Positions 34,107-41,936 are shown, counted from the stretch's first letter. The stretch is 64,000 nt of DNA from Stenotrophomonas sp046736075 (GCF_046736075.1 NZ_CP177163.1:1612001-1676000); one strand, 5' to 3'. Made by a program: numbers and translations. Notes: generated by a model from the letters alone, not told the origin.

Positions 34107-34133
34107 CGATCAGGCGCACAAGGCGCCTGATCG
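34107..34133. repeat. Strong hairpin between atpE and atpF
   Basis: CGATCAGGCGC-ACAAG-GCGCCTGATCG is a perfect 11-bp stem with a 5-base loop, 17 bp beyond the atpE stop on the minus strand. There is no T-run. It may protect the upstream atpE message, the subunit needed in about tenfold excess. Confidence 0.65.
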
Positions 34134-34149
34134 TTTCGCTGTTGCTGGA

Positions 34150-34452
34150 TTAACCAGCAACCTGCGGCAGGCGTGCAACGAACTCGCCGATCATCGGGTT
34201 GGCGAAGGCCAGCAGCAGGCCGACGGCGACCGAGATGATGAACGCGGCGTCGATCAGGCCGGCGGTGATGAACATGCGGACCTGCAGAACCGGAATCAGT
34301 TCCGGCTGACGGGCAGCCGATTCCAGGAACTTACCGGCCATGATGGCCAGACCGAGACCGGCACCCAGCGCGGCCAGGCCGATCATGATGCCGACGGCGA
34401 GGACGGTGGAGCTCTGGACTTGGGCGAGGTTGGTCAGGACGGCGAAGTACAT
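34150..34452 (-). CDS. atpE: ATP synthase F0 subunit c
   Basis: This 100-residue proteolipid forms the proton-carrying ring. It has two helices joined by the polar loop ARQPEL. The ion-binding carboxylate is the aspartate in GLIDAAFIISVAVGLLLAFA in the second helix. The glycine-rich first helix IGLAALGAGLGLAIMAGK is typical. It is longer than E. coli subunit c (79) because of both termini. No sodium-type ligand set is visible, so it should be proton-coupled. Confidence 0.97.
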   Translation of the reverse strand: MYFAVLTNLAQVQSSTVLAVGIMIGLAALGAGLGLAIMAGKFLESAARQPELIPVLQVRMFITAGLIDAAFIISVAVGLLLAFANPMIGEFVARLPQVAG

Positions 34453-34518
34453 GGTTTTCTCCTGGAACTTTGAATAGCTAAGGGTTTAGAAACAAACGGA
34501 TGAAGGGTGAAGCGGAAC

Positions 34519-35349
34519 TCAGTGAGCGTCTTCCGACAGGCTCAGGTACACGATGGACAACATCATGAAGATGAACGCCTGCAGCGGAATCACCAGCAGG
34601 TGGAACAGCATCCAGCCCAGGCCGAATGCACCGCCTGCGATGGCACCGGCGATACCGGCACCGCCCAGCACCCAGATCAGCAGGAAGACGATCTCGCCGC
34701 CGAACATGTTGCCGAACAGTCGCATCGCCAGCGAAATCGGCTTGCTCAGCCATTCGACGATGTTGAGGATCAGGTTGAACGGCAGCATCCACTTGCCGAA
34801 CGGCGCGGTCAGGAATTCCTTGGTGAAGCCACCCAGGCCCTTGGAACGCAGGCCGAAGAACAGCATCAGGAAGAACACGCTGATCGACATGCCCAGGGTG
34901 GCATTGACGTCGGCGGTCGGGACCGGCTTCCAGAAGGCGTAGTCGTGCGGATGGGCGGCGCCCATCAGACCTGCCACCCACTGGGTGAAGGCGTTCATCG
35001 GGAAACCGATGAAATCGGCCGGGATCATCTTGATGAGGTTCATCAGGAGGATCCAGAAGAAGATCGTGATCGCGATCGGGGTCACCAGCTTGCTGGTGCC
35101 GTGGTAGGTGTCCTTGGCCTGGCGGTCAACGAACTCCAGGCAGATCTCGACGAACGCCTGCCACTTGCCCGGAACGCCGGCAGTCGCCTTGCGGGTGGCC
35201 AGCCAGAAGCCGAACACCATGACCAGGCCCATCAGCACCGATGTGGCGAGAGTATCCAGATGCAGCGCCCACGGGCTGTCACGCATCACCACAAGATTCT
35301 GCAGGTGATGTTGGATGTAGGAGGTGGGAGTTAGCGCCTCGCCTGCCAT
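34519..35349 (-). CDS. atpB: ATP synthase F0 subunit a
   Basis: This 276-residue membrane stator subunit has the essential arginine helix SLAMRLFGNMFGGEIVF and the C-terminal LLVIPLQAFIFMMLSIVYLS. It lets protons onto and off the c-ring. The length and motifs are canonical. It lies between atpI and atpE. Confidence 0.97.
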   Translation of the reverse strand: MAGEALTPTSYIQHHLQNLVVMRDSPWALHLDTLATSVLMGLVMVFGFWLATRKATAGVPGKWQAFVEICLEFVDRQAKDTYHGTSKLVTPIAITIFFWILLMNLIKMIPADFIGFPMNAFTQWVAGLMGAAHPHDYAFWKPVPTADVNATLGMSISVFFLMLFFGLRSKGLGGFTKEFLTAPFGKWMLPFNLILNIVEWLSKPISLAMRLFGNMFGGEIVFLLIWVLGGAGIAGAIAGGAFGLGWMLFHLLVIPLQAFIFMMLSIVYLSLSEDAH

Positions 35350-35380
35350 GTGTCCGGAACCTTGAGTTAAATAAATTGGA

Positions 35381-35764
35381 TCAGCGCCTGGCCAGAGCCA
35401 GGACCTGGAACATCAACCCGACGGCGATACCGGCCAGCAGCGCCAATGCAGGCAGCTTGAAGACCAGGAACCCCACCATCAGGACGCCGAATACGAGCAC
35501 CCACTTTGCCACTACCGCCAGAATCAGGCGGGTCATCGCCGAACCTGCCGCCTGCACGCCACCGCCCAGCGCCATCCGTGCAGCCACCCAACCGGCGGCC
35601 GAGACCGCCACGCCGGAGAGCAGCGCCCCCAGGGCTGCCTTCGGGCCACCCCACAGCAGCAGGGCCAGAGCCAGGACAGCCACTGCAGCGAGCGGGTAAA
35701 CCGCTGCGCGCAGCATCAGTCGCCGACCCGCGTCAACGGAGTTCAGCACGTGAATGTCCTGCAT
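35381..35764 (-). CDS. atpI: ATP synthase subunit I (assembly protein)
   Basis: This 127-residue protein with four membrane helices starts MQDIHVLNSVDAGRRLMLRA, with the GAxxS-type segment GALLSGVAVSAAGWVAARMA and FQVLALARR at the end. AtpI proteins assist c-ring assembly or magnesium supply to the synthase. It is the first gene of the operon, 48 bases after the predicted transcription start. No clear Shine-Dalgarno sequence was seen. Confidence 0.9.
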   Translation of the reverse strand: MQDIHVLNSVDAGRRLMLRAAVYPLAAVAVLALALLLWGGPKAALGALLSGVAVSAAGWVAARMALGGGVQAAGSAMTRLILAVVAKWVLVFGVLMVGFLVFKLPALALLAGIAVGLMFQVLALARR

Positions 35765-35818
35765 GGTTGTGAGTAGGAAAGGCCGAGGTCGCAAGCAAAC
35801 GCCTCGTCGAGCCGCCAA

Positions 35819-35848
35819 ATTATAGCAATGGGACAATTTGAGAGACAA
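35819..35848 (-). promoter_or_regulatory. Sigma-70 promoter of the atp operon
   Basis: On the minus strand TTGTCT (35848-35843) and TATAAT (35824-35819) are separated by 18 bp. The -10 box is the full consensus. The predicted start near 35812 leaves a leader of about 48 bases before atpI. Confidence 0.8.
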
Positions 35849-35874
35849 CCGGTCCCTGTTCATCCCGGATGTGA

Positions 35875-36080
35875 GCAGCCCGTTGGACCCCGGCCAACGC
35901 CTGTTCCACCAACGGTCCAATCGTGTCGGGACAGGGGCTGGCGATGACGCAATGCAGCATATTGAACTTTGGTCGCAGCGGCCGGTCTGATCGATCAGCC
36001 TGCTCCTGAATCCTCGTCGGCGTCCCGCGAGCAGGCCACCACCGGGTGACCCCGAAGCCCTCTCGGGGTCACCCTTTTTT
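35875..36080 (+). ncRNA. Candidate structured small RNA with its own terminator
   Basis: The 510-bp gap between atpI and the outer-membrane gene holds no credible open frame, yet has on the + strand a series of stems ending in a strong rho-independent terminator. These are CGTTGG-ACCCCGG-CCAACG near 35882, a competing TTGGACC/GGTCCAA pair, the palindrome CTGATCGATCAG (35987-35998), GCCTGCTC/GAGCAGGC (35998-36005 with 36029-36036), and the terminator at 36045-36080. The 5-prime end is a guess because no clear promoter was identified. Family membership was not recognised. Confidence 0.4.
36045..36080 (+). terminator. Rho-independent terminator with no upstream gene
   Basis: GGTGACCCCGA, a 7-base loop and TCGGGGTCACC are followed by CTTTTTT. 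The stem is 11 bp and perfect. The T-run is on the + strand only, so it does not serve the atp operon, which is transcribed away from it. Confidence 0.85.
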
Positions 36081-36189
36081 ATGGCAGCGCGCTGTCCCTG
36101 TCCTGCCCGCCGCTTGAACGCCACAGGACAGCGGTATCGGCCACTGCGCCAGACCGGCGGTCATCGCGCCCGCATGAACGGTACACACA

Positions 36190-36221
36190 GCGTCCACCAT
36201 ACGTTCACGAATGGTGGACGC
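36190..36221. promoter_or_regulatory. Perfect 11-bp inverted repeat upstream of the outer-membrane gene
   Basis: GCGTCCACCAT and ATGGTGGACGC flank a 10-base loop, ending 53 bp before the ATG at 36275. A second dyad AGTGATT/AATCACT lies at about 36234-36258. They may be operators or mRNA leader hairpins. Confidence 0.5.
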
Positions 36222-36274
36222 GCGGCTGGGCAGAGTGATTCCACATCAATGAATCACTGCAAGGACACACACCG

Positions 36275-37093
36275 ATGCGCCTGATGCTTTCCCTCCTCGC
36301 CCTGCCGCTGGCCGTGGCTGCGATCACCCACGCCGAAACCGCCAGTGCCGCCGAGGGCGATGACCGCTTCGCGCTGCGCCTGGGCGCGATGAACATCGAT
36401 TCGGACAACACCCTCCGCGGCAACACCACGGTGGCCGGCCAGGACGTGGGCTTCGACGAGGACTTCAAGCTTGGCGGCAAGGAGTGGGAGCCGCGCGTGG
36501 ACGGCATGTTCCGCATCAGCAACCGCCAGCGCCTGCTGTTCAACTACTTCAAGTACGACAAGGATCGCCGCGAGACCCTCGATGACGGCGTCAGCTTCGG
36601 CGGCGTCAACGTGCCGGCCGGCAGCTTCATCAAGGGCGAGCTGAAGTATCAGGTGGCAAGCCTGGTGTACGACTACTCGGTCGTGGACACCGACAAGTTC
36701 GACCTGGGCCTGCAGATCGGTGCCGAATACGCCAAGGTCAGCACCAAGGCCTACGCCGACGTGGGCGATCTGTACCAGGGCCGCTTCCTGGATGAGAAGA
36801 CCGACGGCGTGGCACCGGTGGTTGGCGCGCGCCTGAGCTTCACCCCGTCGGAGAAGTGGATGATCACTTTCCAGGGCCAGTACCTGAACACCGACTGGGG
36901 CAACTTCGACGACTACAAGGGCGACCTGAGCCGCGCCAATGCCATCGTTGATTACCGCCTCACCCAGAACTTCGGCCTCTTCGCCGGCTACGACTGGTTC
37001 AAGCTCGATGCCGACAAGAAGGGCAGCGACGGTACCATCGGCCTGAAGCAGGAATTCAAGGGCCCGGTGGCCGGTATCAGCGTCACGTTCTAA
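36275..37093 (+). CDS. Outer-membrane beta-barrel protein, unknown substrate
   Basis: This 272-residue protein has a signal peptide (MRLMLSLLALPLAVAAITHA, cleaved near ETASA) and alternating amphipathic strands with aromatic ends (LLFNYFKYDKD, LVYDYSVVDTD, FQGQYLNTDWG, GLFAGYDWFKL). It ends ISVTF with a terminal phenylalanine, the signal for BAM-dependent outer-membrane insertion. The size suggests a barrel of about ten to twelve strands. AAGGA lies nine bases before the ATG. A terminator follows, so it is monocistronic. Confidence 0.8.
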   Translation: MRLMLSLLALPLAVAAITHAETASAAEGDDRFALRLGAMNIDSDNTLRGNTTVAGQDVGFDEDFKLGGKEWEPRVDGMFRISNRQRLLFNYFKYDKDRRETLDDGVSFGGVNVPAGSFIKGELKYQVASLVYDYSVVDTDKFDLGLQIGAEYAKVSTKAYADVGDLYQGRFLDEKTDGVAPVVGARLSFTPSEKWMITFQGQYLNTDWGNFDDYKGDLSRANAIVDYRLTQNFGLFAGYDWFKLDADKKGSDGTIGLKQEFKGPVAGISVTF

Positions 37094-37113
37094 CCCGCAA
37101 CAGCCTCTCTCCG

Positions 37114-37149
37114 AACGCGGCAACAGGGTGACCTGTTGCCGCGTTTTTT
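37114..37149 (+). terminator. Rho-independent terminator after the outer-membrane gene
   Basis: AACGCGGCAACAGG, loop GTGA, CCTGTTGCCGCGTT, then a T-run. The 12-bp core stem is perfect. Confidence 0.9.
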
Positions 37150-37214
37150 GTTGTGGGCGCTGCTGGGGGGCGACGTCAAAAGCGCGGCGCCGCGGTTGCT
37201 ATGGGAGGCGGGCA

Positions 37215-37308
37215 CCGGATAGCCCTGACCGGGACACGCCGTGAACCCATCCCTGGGGGCTCGTCCAAAACATCCATGTTTTGGACGGTCCCGGTCAGGG
37301 CTATCCGG
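37215..37308. repeat. Nested palindrome E1
   Basis: Perfect 21-bp arms (37215-37235 and 37288-37308; the left arm starts CCGGATAGCCCTGACC) enclose a second perfect palindrome CGTCCAAAACAT-CC-ATGTTTTGGACG (37262-37287) and the string GAACCCATCCCTGGGGGCTC. The complement of that string occurs in E2, and in E3 with one base changed. The element could form a cruciform or a long RNA hairpin. Confidence 0.85.
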
Positions 37309-37338
37309 CACCCGCTGCCATGTTGGCCGCAGGCTGCG

Positions 37339-37728
37339 GAAGAAAGATCAACGTCTTGTCCCCTCCCGCCACACCACGACCCGCCATGAAACGCGCGCCG
37401 GGCAGCCCATGCCGGGGCCGTTGGGCGGCATGGATGCCGCCCACGAGCCCCCAGGGATGGGTTCACGGCGTGCCCCGGCATGGGCTGCCCGGTGCGCGTC
37501 CACGCGACATCAGAGGCGCCGCGCAGCCATCGCCACCGATTCGCTCAGCATCGGATGCCGAAGAAAGATCAACGTCTTGTCCCCTCCCGCCGCACCACGA
37601 CCCGCCATGAAACGCGCGCCGGGCAGCCCATGCCGGGGCCGTTGGGCGGCATGGATGCCGCCCACGAGCCCCCAGGGATGGGTTTACGGCGTGCCCCGGC
37701 ATGGGCTGCCCGGTGCGCGTCCACGCAG
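37339..37728. repeat. Two near-identical direct copies, 221 bp apart, each with nested palindrome (E2, E3)
   Basis: A block starting GAAGAAAGATCAACGTCTTG occurs at about 37339 and 37560, with nearly identical sequence for about 170 bp. Each copy has 20-bp perfect arms (37398-37417/37473-37492 and 37619-37638/37694-37713; left arm CCGGGCAGCCCATGCCGGGG) around an inner hairpin GGGCGGCAT-GG-ATGCCGCCC. Open frames across the block are not credible genes. With E1 this fills the 750-bp gap before lpd. Confidence 0.88.
37522..37558. repeat. Intergenic copy of a 37-bp piece of the lpd gene
   Basis: 37522-37558 matches 37895-37931, inside the 3-prime end of lpd (codons for HPTLSESVAMAA), with one mismatch (A for G). 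It lies between the two 221-bp-spaced copies. Confidence 0.85.
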
Positions 37729-37778
37729 CATCGGAGGCGCCACGCCGTTGCCGTTGCCGTTGCTGCAGGGGTTGAACA

Positions 37779-37806
37779 AGAAAACCCGGCTTTCGCCGGG
37801 TTTTCC
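37779..37806 (-). terminator. Terminator of lpd
   Basis: AAAACCCGGC-TTTC-GCCGGGTTTT is a perfect 10-bp stem 38 bp beyond the lpd stop, with T-rich flanks on the minus strand. Confidence 0.85.
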
Positions 37807-37843
37807 TGTTGAATCCGCGTCACCACCAACGGTGGTGCGCGAC

Positions 37844-39652
37844 TTACTTCTTCTTGGGCATGTACAGATCGGTGATCGTGCCGTCGTAGATTTCCGCAGC
37901 CATCGCCACCGATTCGCTCAGCGTCGGATGCGCGTGGATGGTGTGGCCGATGTCTTCGGCCTCCGCGCCCATCTCGATCGCCAGGCCGATCTCGGCCAGC
38001 AGGTCACCGGCGTGCACACCGACGATCGCGCCGCCGATGATGCGGTGGGTCTCTTCGTCGAAGATCAGCTTGGTGAAGCCTTCGGTACGGCCGATGCCGA
38101 TCGCGCGGCCGCTGGCGGCCCACGGGAACTTGGCCACGCCGACCTTCAACCCCTTGGCCTTCGCCTCGGTCTCGGTCACGCCGACCCACGCGATTTCCGG
38201 GTTGGTGTAGGCCACCGACGGAATCACCCGCGCCACCCACTCCTTCTTCTCGCCTGCGGCCACTTCGGCCGCCAGCTTGCCTTCGTGCGTGGCCTTGTGG
38301 GCCAGCATCGGGTTGCCGACGATGTCGCCGATGGCAAAGATGTGCGGCACATTGGTGCGCATCTGGCGGTCGGCGGGAATGAAGCCGCGCTCGGTCACCT
38401 GCACGCCGGCCTTCTCGGCATCGATCTTCTTGCCGTTCGGCGAACGGCCCACCGCGACCAGCACGCGATCGAAGGTGGTGGCCTCCAGGCCCGGCTTTTC
38501 GCCTTCCACGGCGGCTTCGAAGGACACCGTGATACCGGCCTTGTCCGCCTTGACGTCGGTCGCCTTGGTCTTCAGGTGCACCACGATGCCCTGCTTCTTC
38601 AGGCGGTCCGCCAGCGGCTTGACCAGGTCCTTGTCGGCGCCCGGCATCAGCTGGTCCATGAACTCGACCACGGTCACTTCACTGCCCAGCGCGCCGTACA
38701 CGGTCGCCATTTCCAGGCCGATGATGCCGCCACCGACCACCAGCAGCTTGCCCGGCACATCGGCCAGTTCCAGCGCATCGGTGGAGTCCATCACGCGCTT
38801 GTCGTCCCACGGGAAGTTCGGCAGCTTCACCGCCTGCGAACCGGCGGCGATGATGCACTGCTCGAAGCGCAGCAGCTGGGTCTTGCCGTCGTCGCCGACG
38901 ATCTCCAGCTCGTTGGCCGAGACAAACTTCGCCAGGCCCTGCACGGTGCGCACCTTGCGCTGCTTGGCCATGCCGGCCAGGCCCTTGGTCAGCTGGGTGA
39001 CCACCTTTTCCTTGTAGCCGCGCAGCTTGTCCAGGGTGATGGTGGGCTTGCCGAACTCGACGCCGAAATCACCGGCGTGGGCCACCTCATCGATCACCGC
39101 CGCAGCATGCAGCAGCGCCTTGGAGGGAATGCAGCCCACATTGAGGCAGACGCCGCCGAGGCTGGCGTAACGCTCCACCAGCACGGTGTCCACGCCCAGA
39201 TCGGCCGAACGGAACGCAGCGGTGTAACCGCCCGGACCTGCGCCCAGCACCACCATTTTGCATTCGATGTCGGCCGGCTTGCCCGAGGACAGCGCCGGCT
39301 GCGGCGCGGCCGGTTCGGCCGGGGCGCGGTGCGACGGGGTCACCGGCGGCTTGCTGGCCGGGGCGGCCGGTGCGGGTGCCGCAGCGGCGGCCGGGGCCGC
39401 CGGGGCGGCAGCGCCTTCGGCTTCCAGCACCACCACCACGTCGCCTTCGGACAACGAGTCGCCGAGCTTGACCTTGATTTCCTTGACCACGCCAGCGGCC
39501 GAGGACGGGACTTCCAGCGTGGCCTTGTCCGATTCCAGCGTGACCAGGCCCTGGTCCTTCTTCACCGTGTCGCCCACCGCGACCAGCAGTTCGATTACCG
39601 GTACATCGCTGTAATCGCCGATGTCGGGAACCTTGATTTCAATAGCGGCCAT
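37844..39652 (-). CDS. lpdA: Dihydrolipoyl dehydrogenase with N-terminal lipoyl domain (PDH E3)
   Basis: This 602-residue protein reoxidises the lipoyl arm of the pyruvate dehydrogenase complex using FAD and NAD+. Residues 1-75 are a biotinyl-lipoyl domain with the lipoylation lysine in ESDKATLEVPSS. An alanine/proline-rich linker follows (APAAPAAAAAPAPAAPASKP). The E3 core has the FAD motif LGAGPGGYTAA, the redox disulfide in GGVCLNVGCIPSK and the catalytic HAHPTLSE. AGGAG lies seven bases before the ATG. It is downstream of aceF in the same orientation, with a periplasmic-protein gene between. Confidence 0.96.
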   Translation of the reverse strand: MAAIEIKVPDIGDYSDVPVIELLVAVGDTVKKDQGLVTLESDKATLEVPSSAAGVVKEIKVKLGDSLSEGDVVVVLEAEGAAAPAAPAAAAAPAPAAPASKPPVTPSHRAPAEPAAPQPALSSGKPADIECKMVVLGAGPGGYTAAFRSADLGVDTVLVERYASLGGVCLNVGCIPSKALLHAAAVIDEVAHAGDFGVEFGKPTITLDKLRGYKEKVVTQLTKGLAGMAKQRKVRTVQGLAKFVSANELEIVGDDGKTQLLRFEQCIIAAGSQAVKLPNFPWDDKRVMDSTDALELADVPGKLLVVGGGIIGLEMATVYGALGSEVTVVEFMDQLMPGADKDLVKPLADRLKKQGIVVHLKTKATDVKADKAGITVSFEAAVEGEKPGLEATTFDRVLVAVGRSPNGKKIDAEKAGVQVTERGFIPADRQMRTNVPHIFAIGDIVGNPMLAHKATHEGKLAAEVAAGEKKEWVARVIPSVAYTNPEIAWVGVTETEAKAKGLKVGVAKFPWAASGRAIGIGRTEGFTKLIFDEETHRIIGGAIVGVHAGDLLAEIGLAIEMGAEAEDIGHTIHAHPTLSESVAMAAEIYDGTITDLYMPKKK

Positions 39653-39669
39653 TCGTGTTCTCCTGGTGC

Positions 39670-40344
39670 TCAGCCGGCGTTGCCGCCGAGCAGTTGCTGC
39701 AGTTCGTCGAGCGACTCGTCCAGATCCTGCCAGCGACGGTCGAGCTTCTTTTCCTTGGTGTCGCTGGCTTCGATCAGCAGCGCCACCTGTTTCATGATCA
39801 TCCTGCCGGCGCCGCACTCCGGGCGCGTACCGCTGTAACGCTCGCCATCGACCGTGAAGGACAGCACTTCGCCATCCAGCACGGGCGCCTTGCGATCGGC
39901 CGGCACGCCGGCATCCAGTGCGGCCTTCCAGCTGCGCACCAGGCGCTGCGCCAGCGCAGCCGGGATCCGCACCTGGTACTGGTCCGGCTCCTGGTCCACG
40001 CGCAGCTCCAGGCCACCCTGGCGCGCACTGTTGTTCCAGTTGTACACGCGCTTGTCGGCACGGCTGTAACGCAGGGTCCATTCCTGCTCATCGGTACCGG
40101 GCAGCAGCGCCACGCCGGTTTCGACACCGCTCTTGGGCAGCGTCACCAGCGACAGCGCGGGCTGCGCCTTGCCATCGAACAGGGTTTCCACCGCCTGGCC
40201 ATAGTTGCCTACGGCCGGCGGCCAGCCCCGACCGAGGTCGGTGCTGCAGCCGGCAGCCCCTGCCTGTGCCACCGGCAGGAGCGCCAGCAGCGCCATCGCA
40301 TGGAGCCGGACTCTGCCCGGCTGCAATGCCAGGCCTTGCCTCAC
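39670..40344 (-). CDS. Putative periplasmic protein between aceF and lpdA
   Basis: This protein of about 224 residues is of unknown function. The N-terminus has a basic stretch then a hydrophobic core (MALLALLPVAQAGAAGCSTD), so it is probably exported, and a lipoprotein is possible though the box is imperfect. The middle (EWTLRYSRADKRVYNWNNSA) and the C-terminal acidic helix (DLDESLDELQQLLGG) show no known domain. A GTG at 40344 overlaps the aceF stop by two bases, suggesting translational coupling; ATG at 40296 is the alternative. It starts 17 bp before lpdA ends the gap, so it is in the same operon. Confidence 0.7.
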   Translation of the reverse strand: MRQGLALQPGRVRLHAMALLALLPVAQAGAAGCSTDLGRGWPPAVGNYGQAVETLFDGKAQPALSLVTLPKSGVETGVALLPGTDEQEWTLRYSRADKRVYNWNNSARQGGLELRVDQEPDQYQVRIPAALAQRLVRSWKAALDAGVPADRKAPVLDGEVLSFTVDGERYSGTRPECGAGRMIMKQVALLIEASDTKEKKLDRRWQDLDESLDELQQLLGGNAG

Positions 40345-41726
40345 AGGAGCACGCGCCGCATGTCGGCCAGCACCTGCGACAGGTAGGTGGTGAAGCGTGC
40401 GGCCAGCGCACCGTCGATGACGCGGTGGTCGTAGCTCAGCGACAGCGGCAGCATCAGCTTCGGGGCGAATTCCTTGCCGTTCCAGACCGGCTGGATCGAC
40501 GACTTGGACACACCCAGGATCGCCACTTCCGGTGCATTGACGATCGGGGTGAACGCCGTGCCGCCGATGCCGCCCAGCGAGCTGATCGAGAAGCAGCCGC
40601 CGCTCATGTCGGCCGGGCCGAGCTTGCCGTCGCGCGCCTTTTTGGCCAGTTCGCCGGATTCCTGCGCGATCTGCACCACGCCCTTCTTGTCCACATCGCG
40701 GATCACCGGCACCACCAACCCGCTCGGGGTGTCGGCGGCAAAACCGATGTTGAAGTACTTCTTCAGGGTCAGGTTCTCGCCGCTGGCATCCAGCGAGGCG
40801 TTGAACTCCGGGAACTTCTTCAGCGCCGCGGCGCTGGCCTTGACCAGGAAGGCGAGCATGGTCAGCTTGATGCCGGCCTTCTCGTTTTCCTTGTTCAGCG
40901 CCACGCGCAGGGCTTCCAGCTCGGTGATGTCGGCCTGCTCGAACTGAGTGACGTGCGGAATCATCGCCCAGTTGCGGGCCAGGTTGGCACCGGAAATCTT
41001 CTTGATGCGCGACAGCGGCTGGACCTCGACCTCGCCAAACTTGGCAAAGTCGACCTTCGGCCAGGGCAGCAGGTTCAGCCCGCCGCCCGCGGCAACGGCG
41101 CCGCCCGCGGCCGGCACGCCGCCGGTCAGCGCGGACTTGACGAACTTCTGCACGTCGCCCTTGGTGATGCGGCCGCCCTTCTCGGTGCCGGTCAGCTGGT
41201 TCAGGTCGACGCCCAGCTCACGGGCGAACACGCGCACCGCCGGGGAGGCATACGGGACCTTCTGCGGCAGCACGCTGTCGGCGCTGAACTGCACCGGCGG
41301 GCTGCTCGGGGCGCCGGCCGAGGGGGCGGCGGCGGCCGGGGCGGGCTGGGTCGGCTTGGCGGCGGCCTGCTCGATTTCGCGCTCGGCCAGCTTGTCCGGC
41401 TGTGCCGGGGCGGCCACCGGCTCGACCTTGGTGGCGGTCTCGGCAGCGGCCGGGGCAGCTGCGGCGGCCGGCTTGGCCTCGCCTTCGGTCACTTCGATCA
41501 GGGCCACGACCTTGCCCTCGGAGAGGTTGTCGCCGACCTTGACCTTGATCTCCTTGACCACGCCCGCCACCGAGGACGGCACTTCCATCGTGGCCTTGTC
41601 CGACTCCAGCGTCACCAGACCCTGGTCTTTCTTGACGGTATCACCAACGGCGACAAGCACCTCGATTACCGGGATATCGCTGTAGTCACCGATATCGGGG
41701 ACAAGTGCTTCCTTGATTTCGGCCAT
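40341..41726 (-). CDS. aceF: Dihydrolipoamide acetyltransferase (PDH E2)
   Basis: This 461-residue E2 component passes the acetyl group from E1 to CoA. It has one lipoyl domain (ESDKATMEVPSSVAG) and long alanine/proline linkers. A peripheral subunit-binding domain (ASPAVRVFARELGVDLNQLTG) and a catalytic domain ending SYDHRVIDGALAARF with the active-site histidine and aspartate follow. One lipoyl domain here plus one on LpdA compensates for the single E2 domain. GGAG precedes the ATG at 41726. No aceE gene lies in the window. Confidence 0.95.
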   Translation of the reverse strand: MAEIKEALVPDIGDYSDIPVIEVLVAVGDTVKKDQGLVTLESDKATMEVPSSVAGVVKEIKVKVGDNLSEGKVVALIEVTEGEAKPAAAAAPAAAETATKVEPVAAPAQPDKLAEREIEQAAAKPTQPAPAAAAPSAGAPSSPPVQFSADSVLPQKVPYASPAVRVFARELGVDLNQLTGTEKGGRITKGDVQKFVKSALTGGVPAAGGAVAAGGGLNLLPWPKVDFAKFGEVEVQPLSRIKKISGANLARNWAMIPHVTQFEQADITELEALRVALNKENEKAGIKLTMLAFLVKASAAALKKFPEFNASLDASGENLTLKKYFNIGFAADTPSGLVVPVIRDVDKKGVVQIAQESGELAKKARDGKLGPADMSGGCFSISSLGGIGGTAFTPIVNAPEVAILGVSKSSIQPVWNGKEFAPKLMLPLSLSYDHRVIDGALAARFTTYLSQVLADMRRVLL

Positions 41727-41763
41727 GGGGATAACTCCGGCAATCTGGTGTAGGGAATCCTCT

Positions 41764-41792
41764 ATTGTGGGGGCAGGAGGCGCTAGCGCCAA
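41764..41792 (-). promoter_or_regulatory. Probable aceF promoter with overlapping palindrome
   Basis: On the minus strand TTGGCG (41792-41787) and CACAAT (41769-41764) are spaced 17 bp. The palindrome GGCGCTAGCGCC (41779-41790) overlaps the -35 box and could be a repressor site. Confidence 0.4.
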
Positions 41793-41816
41793 CCTGCTTG
41801 TGCCAATTTCAATGCC

Positions 41817-41832
41817 CCTGTCCCGGGACAGG
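41817..41832. promoter_or_regulatory. 16-bp perfect palindrome upstream of aceF
   Basis: CCTGTCCCGGGACAGG lies 25 bp upstream of the probable aceF -35 box. A perfect 16-bp palindrome in a promoter region is a good operator candidate; the regulator is unknown. Confidence 0.45.
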
Positions 41833-41936
41833 CTGTTTCAGCGCGCGTTACATGCGCTGCGGCCGCGCGTACGCGCGCTTCCAGTCGGTGCCGTATTGTC
41901 CGCGCTGTCCCGGCGTCCATGCCGGCCACGGGACGC

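Noticed and set aside
37153..37812. Several overlapping open frames of about 80-110 codons on both strands in the nested palindrome block.
   Set aside because: They arise because the GC-rich repeats lack stops; the same peptide (GSPCRGRWAAWMPP) appears in each copy and has no protein-like features.
41764..41810. A TTGGCAC string upstream of aceF as a sigma-54 promoter.
   Set aside because: The -12 GC is absent at the required spacing (AGGTTGG instead of TTGC).
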